Below are positions 8,243-16,993 of a stretch of DNA of 64,000 nucleotides, one piece after another. Every line of letters begins with the position of its first letter. Position 1 is the stretch's first letter. The notes beneath the pieces were generated by a model. The model did not search any database, was not told the DNA's origin, and saw only the letters and a program-made list of their open reading frames with translations. Position numbers and translations under genes: made by a program. Source of the stretch: Megasphaera sp. MJR8396C (GTDB lineage: Bacteria; Bacillota; Negativicutes; Veillonellales; Megasphaeraceae); the NCBI RefSeq assembly GCF_001546855.1, contig NZ_KQ958151.1, forward strand, positions 1 to 64,000, read 5' to 3'.

Positions 8243-8709
8243 TGCTGATTACCTATTGGCTTAATGGAAAAAAAGCTTCGGCCGATATCGAACCGGGGAT
8301 GATGCTGTATGATTTTCTCCGCAGCCAAGGCTGTTATAGTGTAAAATGCGGCTGTGAAACGACGAACTGCGGGCTCTGTACCGTTTGGGTCGATGATCTG
8401 CCGGTCTTGTCCTGCGCCGTATTGGCCGTCCGTATCGACGGCTGTCGGGTTACGACCCTCGAAGGCCTCCAAGAGGAAGCCAAAGAATTTGCCTTCTACA
8501 TGGGCCAGCAAGGCGCCGATCAGTGCGGCTTCTGCAATCCGGGCTTCGTCATGAACGTCTTGTCCATGGTGCGCCGCTTCGACTCACCGACCGAAGACGA
8601 GATCAAGGAATTTTTATCGGGCAATCTCTGCCGCTGTACGGGATATATGAGCCATATGAGGGCCATCAAGAAATTTTTTAAAGCCAAGGGGAAGGAGGTC
8701 CGGTCCTGA
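8242..8709 (+). CDS. Molybdenum hydroxylase, 2Fe-2S subunit
   Basis: 155 residues with both [2Fe-2S] cluster motifs of this family. The plant-type ferredoxin set is CGCETTNCGLC followed by C (LSCAV). The second is the helical-domain set CGFCNPGF with CRCTGY. It carries electrons from the molybdenum centre to the FAD subunit. It overlaps both neighbours by one base (TAATG upstream, TGATG downstream). Length is normal for the family. Confidence 0.92.
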   Translation: MLITYWLNGKKASADIEPGMMLYDFLRSQGCYSVKCGCETTNCGLCTVWVDDLPVLSCAVLAVRIDGCRVTTLEGLQEEAKEFAFYMGQQGADQCGFCNPGFVMNVLSMVRRFDSPTEDEIKEFLSGNLCRCTGYMSHMRAIKKFFKAKGKEVRS

Positions 8710-11006
8710 TGGAATTTAAATCGATCAATAAGGTCGTGGCCAAAAAGGATTCTCAGGCCTTGGTTACCGGGCAGCCAGTCTATACGGAAGACATCATGCC
8801 GAAAGACTGCCTCATCGTCAAAGTCCTGAGGAGTCCCCATGCCAGAGCTATCGTTAAAAAGGTCAATAAGAGTGCCGCTGAGAAGATTCCGGGCATCGTC
8901 TGTATCGCAACGGCCGATGACGTCCCCAAGTCTCGGTTTACCATTGCCGGCCAGACCTATCCCGAACCCAGTCCCTATGACCGGCTCATTTTGGATAAAC
9001 AGATTCGCTTTGTCGGCGATGCCGTTGCCCTCGTAGCCGGAACGAATCAAGAGGCCGTAGATAAGGCCCTGCGGGCCATTCGCGTCGACTATGAGGTCCA
9101 GGAACCGCTCCTCGACTTTACGAAAGCCCTGGACAATGACATCGTCGTCCATCCTGAAGACGATTGGAAGCCTTTGGTCGACGTTGGCGGTGACCATAAG
9201 CGCAATCTCGTCGCCAAGGCCTGCGACCGCCACGGCGATATCGATGCCGTCCTGGCCTCGTCAGACGTCGTCATCGACCGGACCTATCACACGCGGCAGA
9301 ACCAGCAGGCGGCCATGGAAACGTTCCGGGCCTATGCCTATAAAGATGCTTTCGGACGGCTGACCATCGTCAGCTCGACCCAGGTTCCCTTCCATGTACG
9401 CCGCGTCGTTTCCCATGCTCTTGAAATCCCGAAATCGAAGGTCCGGGTCATCAAACCTCGCATCGGCGGCGGCTTCGGTTCGAAACAGACCGTCGTCATG
9501 GAAGTCTATCCGGCTTTCATTGCCTGGCTGACCGGGAAGCCGGCCTATATGGTCTACAGTCGGGAAGAGTCATTGACGGTGTCGACGCCGCGTCATGAAT
9601 CACAGATCCGGGTCATCCTCGGGGCCACGAAGGACGGCCACATTCGCGGTGTTTACCTCGATTCGCTGTGGAATGCCGGCGCTTATGGCGAACATACGCC
9701 GACGACGGTTACCTTGTCGGGCCATAAGTCGATCCCCTTGTATAATGCCGCTGAAGCCTTCCAATTCAGCTATACCTGTGTCTATACCAATACCATTGCT
9801 GCCGGCGCTTATCGCGGCTATGGGGCGACGCAGGGCCTCTTTGCTTTGGAGACGGCGGTCAACGAACTCGCTGAGGCCCTCCATATGAGCCCCGTTGCCC
9901 TGCGGTTTAAGAATATGGTCCGTCAAAATCAGGTTCTTCCGGCCTATTTTAATGAAACGGCTCTCAGTTGTACCCTCGATAAGTGTTTGGAACGGGTCGT
10001 ATCCATGTCTGGCTGGGACGATGCGTCGCCGCGAAAAGTCCTGCCCAACGGCCATATTCAATCCGTCGGCATTGCCATTGCCATGCAAGGCTCCAGTGTT
10101 TCCAACGTCGACGTCGCCTCGGTTACGATCAAAGTCAATGATGACGGCTTTTATACGCTCCACATCGGGGCCACAGATATGGGGACCGGCTGCGATACGA
10201 TCTTGGCGCAGATCGCGGCTGAATGCCTCATGTGTTCTGTCGATGACATCGTTACCGACGGCGTCGATACCGATACGTCGCCTTATGACAGCGGGTCCTA
10301 TGCGTCGTCGACGACGTATTTGACGGGCAATGCCGTCGTCAAGACCTGTGAAAGCCTGATCCGACGGATGAAAGAACTGGCGGCTGTAAAACTGGGACTT
10401 TCTGATGCCAATCTGGATGATTTGGAATTTGACGGCAAGGCCATTACCAGCCTTGCGACCGGAAAATCGATTACCGTCCGCGACCTCGGCAACGGGGCCA
10501 TGTTCATGAATGGCATTGCCCTTGAAGCTACGGAATCCTGTTATTCGCCGACCAGTCCGCCGCCGTATATGGCCGGCGCTGCGACGATTGATGTCGATCC
10601 GGAAACGGGGCACATTACCCTTTTGAAATACGACGCCGTCATCGACTGCGGTACGGTCATCAACCCCAGCCTGGCTCGCGTCCAGGCCGAAGGCGGCATC
10701 GTCCAGGCCATCGGCATGGCCCTTACAGAAAACGTTCAGTATACGCCGACGGGACGGCTGCAGAATAATTCTTTCATGCAGTACCGCCTGCCGACGCGTC
10801 TCGATGTGGGGCCGATCAACGTCGAATTCGAACCGAGCTATGAACCCAACGGTCCTTTCGGTGCCAAGTCCATCGGTGAACTGGTCATCGATTCGCCGTC
10901 ACCGGCCATTGCCCACGCCGTCTACAATGCAACCGGCGTATGGGTCCGCGACCTTCCCATTACGGCAGAAAAACTCTATCAGGCCATGAAGCAGAAGATG
11001 GTCTAA
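8709..11006 (+). CDS. Molybdenum hydroxylase, molybdopterin-binding catalytic subunit
   Basis: 765 residues, xanthine dehydrogenase/aldehyde oxidase large-subunit type. Motifs: GGGFGSKQ (cofactor loop), AYRGYGATQG (the loop carrying the substrate-orienting Arg; CO dehydrogenases carry a Cys there, so this is not one), and GAKSIGE near residue 715 with the catalytic base Glu. With the two preceding subunits it makes a complete enzyme that hydroxylates a heterocycle or aldehyde. A purine or nicotinate-like substrate is plausible, but none of the neighbours fixes it. No cofactor-maturation genes are in the window. Confidence 0.9.
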   Translation: MEFKSINKVVAKKDSQALVTGQPVYTEDIMPKDCLIVKVLRSPHARAIVKKVNKSAAEKIPGIVCIATADDVPKSRFTIAGQTYPEPSPYDRLILDKQIRFVGDAVALVAGTNQEAVDKALRAIRVDYEVQEPLLDFTKALDNDIVVHPEDDWKPLVDVGGDHKRNLVAKACDRHGDIDAVLASSDVVIDRTYHTRQNQQAAMETFRAYAYKDAFGRLTIVSSTQVPFHVRRVVSHALEIPKSKVRVIKPRIGGGFGSKQTVVMEVYPAFIAWLTGKPAYMVYSREESLTVSTPRHESQIRVILGATKDGHIRGVYLDSLWNAGAYGEHTPTTVTLSGHKSIPLYNAAEAFQFSYTCVYTNTIAAGAYRGYGATQGLFALETAVNELAEALHMSPVALRFKNMVRQNQVLPAYFNETALSCTLDKCLERVVSMSGWDDASPRKVLPNGHIQSVGIAIAMQGSSVSNVDVASVTIKVNDDGFYTLHIGATDMGTGCDTILAQIAAECLMCSVDDIVTDGVDTDTSPYDSGSYASSTTYLTGNAVVKTCESLIRRMKELAAVKLGLSDANLDDLEFDGKAITSLATGKSITVRDLGNGAMFMNGIALEATESCYSPTSPPPYMAGAATIDVDPETGHITLLKYDAVIDCGTVINPSLARVQAEGGIVQAIGMALTENVQYTPTGRLQNNSFMQYRLPTRLDVGPINVEFEPSYEPNGPFGAKSIGELVIDSPSPAIAHAVYNATGVWVRDLPITAEKLYQAMKQKMV

Positions 11007-11026
11007 TCTTGAATATCCTGAAAGAC

Positions 11027-11072
11027 AAAAAAGAGCGCCCTTCCATGAAGGTATCATGGAAAGGCGCTCTTT
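11027..11072. terminator. Bidirectional terminator between convergent genes
   Basis: Long near-perfect stem: AAAGAGCGCC (11030-11039) pairs with GGCGCTCTTT (11063-11072), with an inner TTCCATGA/TCATGGAA arm. The stronger T run is on the minus-strand side, serving the activase gene; it also separates the hydroxylase operon. Confidence 0.85.
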
Positions 11073-11086
11073 GTGATGCTGTAATG

Positions 11087-14000
11087 TTATTTTTCAAGGG
11101 AACTGTTGATGCGGACACCGCTCATGAACGGCATGACCGGTTTGGTGTCTTCCTGAACCGTTTCCCGAATGCCTTCAAAGGTCGTGGTCAACATTAATTT
11201 CAGACGGTTCGTCTGGTTGACCGAGCTGGCACTGGGGTCGTAGTCGATGGCGACGATATTCGTTTCCGGGAAGGCCGCTTTCAAGGTCTTGATCATGCCC
11301 TTGCCCGTAACGTGGTTGGGCAGGCAGGCCCAAGGCTGGAGGCAGACGATGTTCTTGGCGCCGCGGTGGATGAGGTCGATCATATCCCCCGTGAGGAACC
11401 AACCTTCGCCAGCTTCATGACCGAGGGACAAGAACTTCTTGGCTTCGTCGGCAATGTCGTAAATCGACGTGATGGGATCGAAGTGACGGCTCTTGGCCAC
11501 AGCCTGTTCATAGGGCTTGCGGTACCATTCGAGGAGGCGGACGCCGGTCTTGCTGAACAAGGCGTCTTTCCAGCTTCCGGAGAGGTACTTATGGCGGAAC
11601 TGGTCGTCGAGGAGGCCGTAGAGGAAGAAGTCGGCCAGGCCGGAGACGATGATTTCACCGCCTTCTTCTTCGATCATGCGGACGATGTGGTTGTTGGCAA
11701 TGGGGTGGAACTTGACGTAGATTTCACCGACCAGGCCGATGCGCGGTTTCTTTTCTTCACTCATTTCGATGTTGTCGAATTCATGAATGAGGTCGCGAAG
11801 GTTGCGCTTAAAGGATGTAAAGTCGGCCTTATGGAGCTGTTCCGTGCATTTTTTCTGCCACTTGTTGAACAAGGCTTCGGCCGTACCTTTGACCTTTTCG
11901 TAAGGCCGCGTGCGGTATAAGACCTGTTGCAGGGCGTCGCCGTAAATCATGCCCATGATGAGGCGGTGCCAGAAGCCGAGTCCAGGCTGGAACCCGGGCT
12001 GCTTATTCATGCCCTTCATGTTGAGGGACAAGATGGCGACCTGGGACATATTGGCGTCGTTCAAGGCCTTGCGGATCATGCCGATATAGTTCGTGGCCCG
12101 GCAGCAGCCGCCGGTCTGGGAAATCATGACCGTCGTATGGTTTAAATCGTATTTGCCTGACTTGAGGGCCGTGAGAATCTGGCCCAGGCTCATGATGGCC
12201 GGATAGCAGGCATCGTTGTGGATGTAGGCCAGGCCGGTGTCGATGGCTTCCTGATTCTGATGGGGCAGGAGCTCGACGTGATAGCCTTCGTGTTCGAAGG
12301 CCGACATGAGCATGGGGAAGTGGATCGGCGTCATGGAAGGCGCCAGGATGACGTTCTTTTTGGCGTCTTCTTTGGTGAAGATCGTCTTTTCGTAGGAATA
12401 CGGTTCGAGGGTGTAATCTTCTTTCGGCCGATGATTCATGACGAAGAGGAGCGAGCGCAGGCGGATGCGGATAGCACCGAGGTTCGAGCCTTCGTCGATC
12501 TTGAGCAGGGTGTGGATCTTGTGGCCGTGGGCCAGGATATCCTGTACCTGATCGGCGACGATGGCGTCGAGGCCGCAGCCGAAGGAATTGAGTTCTACCA
12601 GTTCTAGATTCGGATGCTGGGTGACGTACTGGGCAGCCCGGTAGAGGCGGGAGTGGTACGACCACTGATCGACGACGCGGAGGTTGCCGTCAAAGGTCGA
12701 CAAGGAGGCAACGCCGTCTTCGGTAAGGACGGCCAGGCCCAGGCTGTTGATCAGTTCCGGGATGCCGTGATTGATTTCCGGGTCGACGTGGTACGGACGG
12801 CCGCAGAGGACAATGGCCCGCTGGTCGTTCTTTTTGAGGTCGTCTAAAATCTTTTGGGTCAGGCTGCTGATCTTCTGTTTGTACGCTTCTTCTTCGTCCC
12901 AAGCGGCCATGGCTGCCTTTTTGATGTCCCGGTCAGGGAGATTCCAAGCCTTTAATTCTTCGATGAGCCGTTTAGCGATGCGTTTCTTGTCATGGAGAGG
13001 CAGGAAGGGGCAGAGGTACGGCGTATTCGTTTCGGCCAGTCGTTCGCCCATGTTGTTGCGGATGACTTCCGGATAACTCATGACCATGGGGCAGTTGAAG
13101 GTGTTGTCCTTACTGCCTTCCTGAGGCCCGTTTTGGATGCAGGGATAGAAGATGCGGTCGACGCCCTTTTGAAGGAGGTTTTCGATGTGGCCGTGGACGA
13201 GTTTGGCCGGATAGCAGGCCGAATCGGACGGAATCGTGTCCATGGCTTTTTCAAAGAGTCCTTTCGAGGACGGATCGGACAGGACGACGGAGTAGCCGAG
13301 TTTGGTAAAGAAGGTAAACCAGAAGGGATAGTCTTCATACATATTGAGGACTCGGGGGATGCCGACGGTGCCGCGCGGTGCATCGACCAGGGGTTTATAG
13401 CCGAAGAGGAGATTGTATTTTATCTTATACATATTCGGCAACGGCTTCTTGCGGGCTGTCGTCGAACCGGCAGCGCCTCGTTCGCAGCGGTTGCCCGTAA
13501 TGAAGGAACGGCCGTCGTTGAAGGTGTTGACCGTGAGCAGGCAGTTGTTGGTGCAGAGGCCGCAGTGGCGGATCGACGTCGTGATATTCAGTTCCTGCAG
13601 GGCTTTTTCGTCGACGATGGTCGATACGGTATGGTCCTGATGGTAAGCCGTACGGCAGATGATACCCATGCCAAAGGCGCCCATGAGTCCTGAAATTGAA
13701 GGACGGATGACCTGGCGGCCCAGGAGCTTTTCAAAAGCCCGGAGAACGGCGTCGTTGTAAAAAGTACCGCCTTGGACGACGATGTGCTTGCCAAGTTTTG
13801 CAGGGTCTTTAACTTTGATAACTTTATAAAGGGCATTTTTAATGACCGAGTAAGACAGGCCGGCAGAGATATCGGCTAAGGTAGCGCCTTCTTTTTGTGC
13901 TTGTTTGACTTTGGAATTCATGAACACCGTGCAGCGGGAGCCGAGGTCGATGGGGCTCTTGGCCAGAAGCGCTGCTTCAGAAAACTCCTGAATGGACATC

Positions 14001-15382
14001 TTCAGCGATTTGGCAAAGGTGTCGAGGAAGGAGCCGCAGCCCGATGAGCAGGCTTCATTGAGCAGGATGTCTTCGATGTGGCCGTCTTTGATGCGGCTGC
14101 ACTTCATATCCTGACCGCCGATGTCGAGGAGAAAATCGACGTCCGGGCAAAAATGGGAAGCAGCCTGATAGTGGGCGATCGTTTCGACTTCACCGAGGTC
14201 GAGGTGCAGCGCTTCTTTGAGCAGGGCTTCGCCGTACCCGGTAATGCCGGCTTTGGCGATGAAGGCGCCCTTCGGAAGGCGGGCATAGACGTCGGCGACG
14301 ATCTTTTTCGCAGCTGTCAAAGGACTTCCTTCGTTATTCTGATAGTGCGAATAGAGAATCTTCATGTCTTCGCTCAAGACGACGGCCTTGATCGTCGTCG
14401 AACCGGCATCGATGCCGAGATAGCAAGGGCCGCTGTAGCTGTTCATATCGCCGTGGGGAACCGTATGCTGACGGTGGCGGTCCTGGAATTCGTCCAGTTC
14501 TTCCTGGCTGTCAAAGAGGGGCGCTACCCGGTCCGACTTGGCCAGTGTCGATTCGTCGACGTTCTTCAGCTGGCCCATGAGGTTCATGAAGGATACAGGC
14601 TTGGTATCCATGCTTCCCAGGGCCGCGCCAATAGCGACGTAGACTTGGGCATTTTCCGGAGCAATGACCTTGTCCGGCGTCAAGTGAAGGGTCTTGGCGA
14701 ACTGTTCGCGAAGCTGGGACAAGTAGGTCAAAGGACCGCCGAGGAAGCAAACCGTGCCCTTGATGGGGCGGCCGCAGGCCAGGCCGGTGATGGTCTGGAA
14801 TACAATCGATTGGAACACCGAGGCGGCGACATTTTCTTTGCTGGCCCCTTCATTTAAGAGTGCCTGGATATCCGTTTTCGCAAAGACGCCGCAGCGGGCT
14901 GCAATAGGATAGATCGTATCGGACTTTTTGGCCAGTTCATTCAAGCCGCTGGCTTCGGTGTCGAGGAGGGTTGCCATCTGATCGATGAAGGCCCCCGTTC
15001 CGCCGGCGCAGTTGCCGTTCATGCGGTGCTCATTGCCACCGGTGAGGTAGGTGATTTTGGCATCTTCACCGCCCAGTTCGATGATGACATCGGACTGTGG
15101 GTAGTATGTTCGAACGGCTTTGGTGCCGGCGATGACTTCCTGCAGGAATGGGATGTGCAGATAGTCGGCCAGGGCAATACCGCCGGATCCGGTGATAGCC
15201 ATGGTGATCTGACGGTCGCCAAAGATTTCGTAGGCGTTTTGGAGTAAATCCCAAACTTTTTGGCGTATATCCGTATAGTGGCGGACATAGCATGCGTGCA
15301 GGCATTGTTTGGCATGGTTGAGGACGGCTATTTTTACTGTCGTCGAACCGATGTCAATGCCGATGTGTAAGAGATTCTTCAT
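11087..15382 (-). CDS. 2-hydroxyacyl-CoA dehydratase activase, fused tandem form
   Basis: 1431 residues. Two ASKHA ATPase domains of the BadF/BcrA/HgdC type follow each other, with phosphate-1 loops IGIDIGSTTVKIAV and LGIDAGSTTIKAVV and Cys loops NCAGGTGAF and ACSSGCGSF. After them come a CxxC-rich segment (HCGLCTNNC) and a long DUF2229-type domain related to the dehydratase subunits. Small activases use ATP to push one electron from a [4Fe-4S] cluster into a dehydratase. For this giant fused form, common in anaerobic Firmicutes, the partner is generally not known. AGGGTGA precedes the ATG. No dehydratase genes are adjacent. Confidence 0.88.
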   Translation of the reverse strand: MKNLLHIGIDIGSTTVKIAVLNHAKQCLHACYVRHYTDIRQKVWDLLQNAYEIFGDRQITMAITGSGGIALADYLHIPFLQEVIAGTKAVRTYYPQSDVIIELGGEDAKITYLTGGNEHRMNGNCAGGTGAFIDQMATLLDTEASGLNELAKKSDTIYPIAARCGVFAKTDIQALLNEGASKENVAASVFQSIVFQTITGLACGRPIKGTVCFLGGPLTYLSQLREQFAKTLHLTPDKVIAPENAQVYVAIGAALGSMDTKPVSFMNLMGQLKNVDESTLAKSDRVAPLFDSQEELDEFQDRHRQHTVPHGDMNSYSGPCYLGIDAGSTTIKAVVLSEDMKILYSHYQNNEGSPLTAAKKIVADVYARLPKGAFIAKAGITGYGEALLKEALHLDLGEVETIAHYQAASHFCPDVDFLLDIGGQDMKCSRIKDGHIEDILLNEACSSGCGSFLDTFAKSLKMSIQEFSEAALLAKSPIDLGSRCTVFMNSKVKQAQKEGATLADISAGLSYSVIKNALYKVIKVKDPAKLGKHIVVQGGTFYNDAVLRAFEKLLGRQVIRPSISGLMGAFGMGIICRTAYHQDHTVSTIVDEKALQELNITTSIRHCGLCTNNCLLTVNTFNDGRSFITGNRCERGAAGSTTARKKPLPNMYKIKYNLLFGYKPLVDAPRGTVGIPRVLNMYEDYPFWFTFFTKLGYSVVLSDPSSKGLFEKAMDTIPSDSACYPAKLVHGHIENLLQKGVDRIFYPCIQNGPQEGSKDNTFNCPMVMSYPEVIRNNMGERLAETNTPYLCPFLPLHDKKRIAKRLIEELKAWNLPDRDIKKAAMAAWDEEEAYKQKISSLTQKILDDLKKNDQRAIVLCGRPYHVDPEINHGIPELINSLGLAVLTEDGVASLSTFDGNLRVVDQWSYHSRLYRAAQYVTQHPNLELVELNSFGCGLDAIVADQVQDILAHGHKIHTLLKIDEGSNLGAIRIRLRSLLFVMNHRPKEDYTLEPYSYEKTIFTKEDAKKNVILAPSMTPIHFPMLMSAFEHEGYHVELLPHQNQEAIDTGLAYIHNDACYPAIMSLGQILTALKSGKYDLNHTTVMISQTGGCCRATNYIGMIRKALNDANMSQVAILSLNMKGMNKQPGFQPGLGFWHRLIMGMIYGDALQQVLYRTRPYEKVKGTAEALFNKWQKKCTEQLHKADFTSFKRNLRDLIHEFDNIEMSEEKKPRIGLVGEIYVKFHPIANNHIVRMIEEEGGEIIVSGLADFFLYGLLDDQFRHKYLSGSWKDALFSKTGVRLLEWYRKPYEQAVAKSRHFDPITSIYDIADEAKKFLSLGHEAGEGWFLTGDMIDLIHRGAKNIVCLQPWACLPNHVTGKGMIKTLKAAFPETNIVAIDYDPSASSVNQTNRLKLMLTTTFEGIRETVQEDTKPVMPFMSGVRINSSLEK

Positions 15383-15646
15383 GTTTTGTCACCCTATCGG
15401 TTTATAAACCGACTCTTTCTTTAAAAAATTTTATCTATAATGAAGACTATATATAAAAAGTCTACTTTATATTGTACCATAATCCCTTTATTCTGTAAGG
15501 GGGTGATATAAAGGATTTTTTATACTAAGAAGAAATAGATATCTTTTGGGAAGTGCAAAATGAACTGCGACAAATAATGTTAAATATGCTAAAATGAAGT
15601 CATTATCAGAATATAATAAGAACAGGCGATTATCAAGGAGTATACT

Positions 15647-16495
15647 ATGAAAAAATTTATAACAGAACACCAGTCTTCGCACCTGGATCTGACGACGGAA
15701 GTCTCGGATATCCTGTATCGAGGCCATTCCGATTTTCAGGATATCGTCGTTGCCGATTCTAAGGAATTTGGCCGCATGCTGGTCTTGGATGGCGTCTTCC
15801 AGACGTCTATTAAAGATGAATTCATGTACCATGAAAGCATCGTCCATATCCCTATGTTCCTTCATCCCAATCCCAAACGGGTCCTCATCATCGGCGGCGG
15901 TGACGGCGGATCGGCCCGGGAAGCCGTCCGTCATCCTGAAGTCGAATCAGTGGCCATGGTCGATATCGATGGCAAAGTCATCGAATTATCGAAGCAATAT
16001 TTCCCTGAAATTTCCAAGGCCATGCTGGAAGACAATCCGAAATTGACCGTCACTGTCGGCGACGGCATCGCCTTCATGCGGCAAGCCGAAAATTACTACG
16101 ACGTCATCATCGTCGACTGCTCCGACCCGGTCGGTCCTGGAGAAGGCCTTTTCACCTACGACTTTTATAAAGACACCTTTAAGGCCTTGAAAGACGACGG
16201 GATTTTTGTCCAGCAGACGGAATCGCCCTTTATGCATGGCAAGTTGGTAAAAGACGTCTTCGACTGCGTGTCGGATATTTTCCCCATTGCCCGTCTGTAT
16301 ACGGCTTTCATTCCCCTCTATCCGTCGGGGATGCACTGCTTTACGATGGGGTCTAAAAAATACGATCCCCTGCAGTGGACGCCGAATCGCAAGCGTACCT
16401 TCCCGACGCGCTACTATAATGAAGGTATTCAGCAGAGCGCCTTTGTCCTGCCGAACTTCGTAAAGGATCTGCTGTACGGCAAGGCTGACCGCTAA
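15647..16495 (+). CDS. speE: Polyamine aminopropyltransferase (spermidine synthase)
   Basis: 282 residues, usual length. Signature elements: QDIVVAD and MLVLDGVFQ, then the nucleotide-fold motif LIIGGGDGGSAREAVRH, VDIDGKVIELSKQYFP and the active-site stretch DVIIVDCSDPVGPGEGLF. It transfers the aminopropyl group of decarboxylated S-adenosylmethionine to putrescine. AAGGAG precedes the ATG. A TATAAT at 15612-15617 may be its -10. Transcribed divergently from the activase; no speD is next to it. Confidence 0.93.
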   Translation: MKKFITEHQSSHLDLTTEVSDILYRGHSDFQDIVVADSKEFGRMLVLDGVFQTSIKDEFMYHESIVHIPMFLHPNPKRVLIIGGGDGGSAREAVRHPEVESVAMVDIDGKVIELSKQYFPEISKAMLEDNPKLTVTVGDGIAFMRQAENYYDVIIVDCSDPVGPGEGLFTYDFYKDTFKALKDDGIFVQQTESPFMHGKLVKDVFDCVSDIFPIARLYTAFIPLYPSGMHCFTMGSKKYDPLQWTPNRKRTFPTRYYNEGIQQSAFVLPNFVKDLLYGKADR

Positions 16496-16560
16496 TCGGC
16501 TTTGTTCTCAGGCTATGCATTTCCGGTCTGCCATCTTTTGTGATTAAATGTAAAAAATAC

Positions 16561-16589
16561 TTGACTTTGTCTTTGACTCATGGTAAGAT
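16561..16589 (+). promoter_or_regulatory. Promoter of the tRNA cluster
   Basis: TTGACT (16561-16566), 17-base spacer, TAAGAT (16584-16589). It lies about 50 bases before the first tRNA, a normal distance for a stable RNA promoter. Confidence 0.7.
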
Positions 16590-16641
16590 TATCTACGTTG
16601 ACGACGCTGATTCGGCGCCGTTACGGCAGATAATCTTATAT

Positions 16642-16718
16642 GGCGGGTATGGTGAAGTGGTTAACACGGCGGATTGTGGCTCCGTTATGCTAGGGTTCGA
16701 ATCCCTATACTCGCCCCA
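16642..16718 (+). tRNA. tRNA-His (anticodon GTG)
   Basis: Cloverleaf readable by eye: acceptor GCGGGTA pairs with TACTCGC, anticodon loop TTGTGGC with GTG, T-loop GGTTCGAATCC. The extra 5' G (16642) facing C73 is the histidine identity feature. The 3' CCA is encoded. Confidence 0.95.
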
Positions 16719-16719
16719 T

Positions 16720-16794
16720 AGGGGTATAGCCAAGTGGTAAGGCACCGGACTTTGACTCCGCTATGCGCTGGTTCGAATCCAGCTACCCCTGCCA
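16720..16794 (+). tRNA. tRNA-Gln (anticodon TTG)
   Basis: Acceptor AGGGGTA (16720-16726) pairs with TACCCCT (16784-16790); anticodon loop CTTTGAC contains TTG; T-arm GGTTCGAATCC; encoded CCA. It begins one base after tRNA-His ends, so the two must be cut from one transcript. Confidence 0.95.
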
Positions 16795-16799
16795 GCCAT

Positions 16800-16875
16800 G
16801 ATTCATTAGCTCAGCTGGTAGAGCACCTGACTTTTAATCAGGGTGTCCCGAGTTCGAATCTCGGATGGATCACCA
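16800..16875 (+). tRNA. tRNA-Lys (anticodon TTT)
   Basis: Acceptor GATTCAT pairs with ATGGATC (with a G-T pair), D-arm AGCTCAGCTGGTAGAGC, anticodon loop CTTTTAA with TTT, T-arm GAGTTCGAATCTC, encoded CCA. Last tRNA of the cluster, followed by a terminator. Confidence 0.95.
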
Positions 16876-16880
16876 AAAAA

Positions 16881-16910
16881 GGCGTCGCACATCGTGCGGC
16901 GCCTTTTGTT
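16881..16910 (+). terminator. Terminator of the tRNA cluster
   Basis: GGCGTCGCAC (16881-16890) pairs with GTGCGGCGCC (16894-16903) around a 3-base loop, then a T-rich tail. Confidence 0.9.
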
Positions 16911-16945
16911 TGTCTGCGAGGCCGTTGACAGGATTCAAGAGATGC

Positions 16946-16980
16946 AAAAAGCAGGACTGCAGTAGCAGTCCTGCTTTTTT
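16946..16980. terminator. Bidirectional terminator
   Basis: AGCAGGACTGC (16950-16960) pairs perfectly with GCAGTCCTGCT (16965-16975), flanked by A and T runs on both sides. It serves the minus-strand antiporter gene and backs up the tRNA terminator. Confidence 0.9.
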
Positions 16981-16993
16981 GTACTTCCGTTTC

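Noticed and set aside
9600-10613. Long minus-strand open frame (337 codons) opposite the molybdenum hydroxylase large subunit
   Set aside because: It is a mirror of a strongly supported gene; its translation is Arg- and Ile-rich with no recognisable family.
16540-16928. Short open frames across the tRNA cluster
   Set aside because: They run through three well-formed tRNAs and lack initiation signals.
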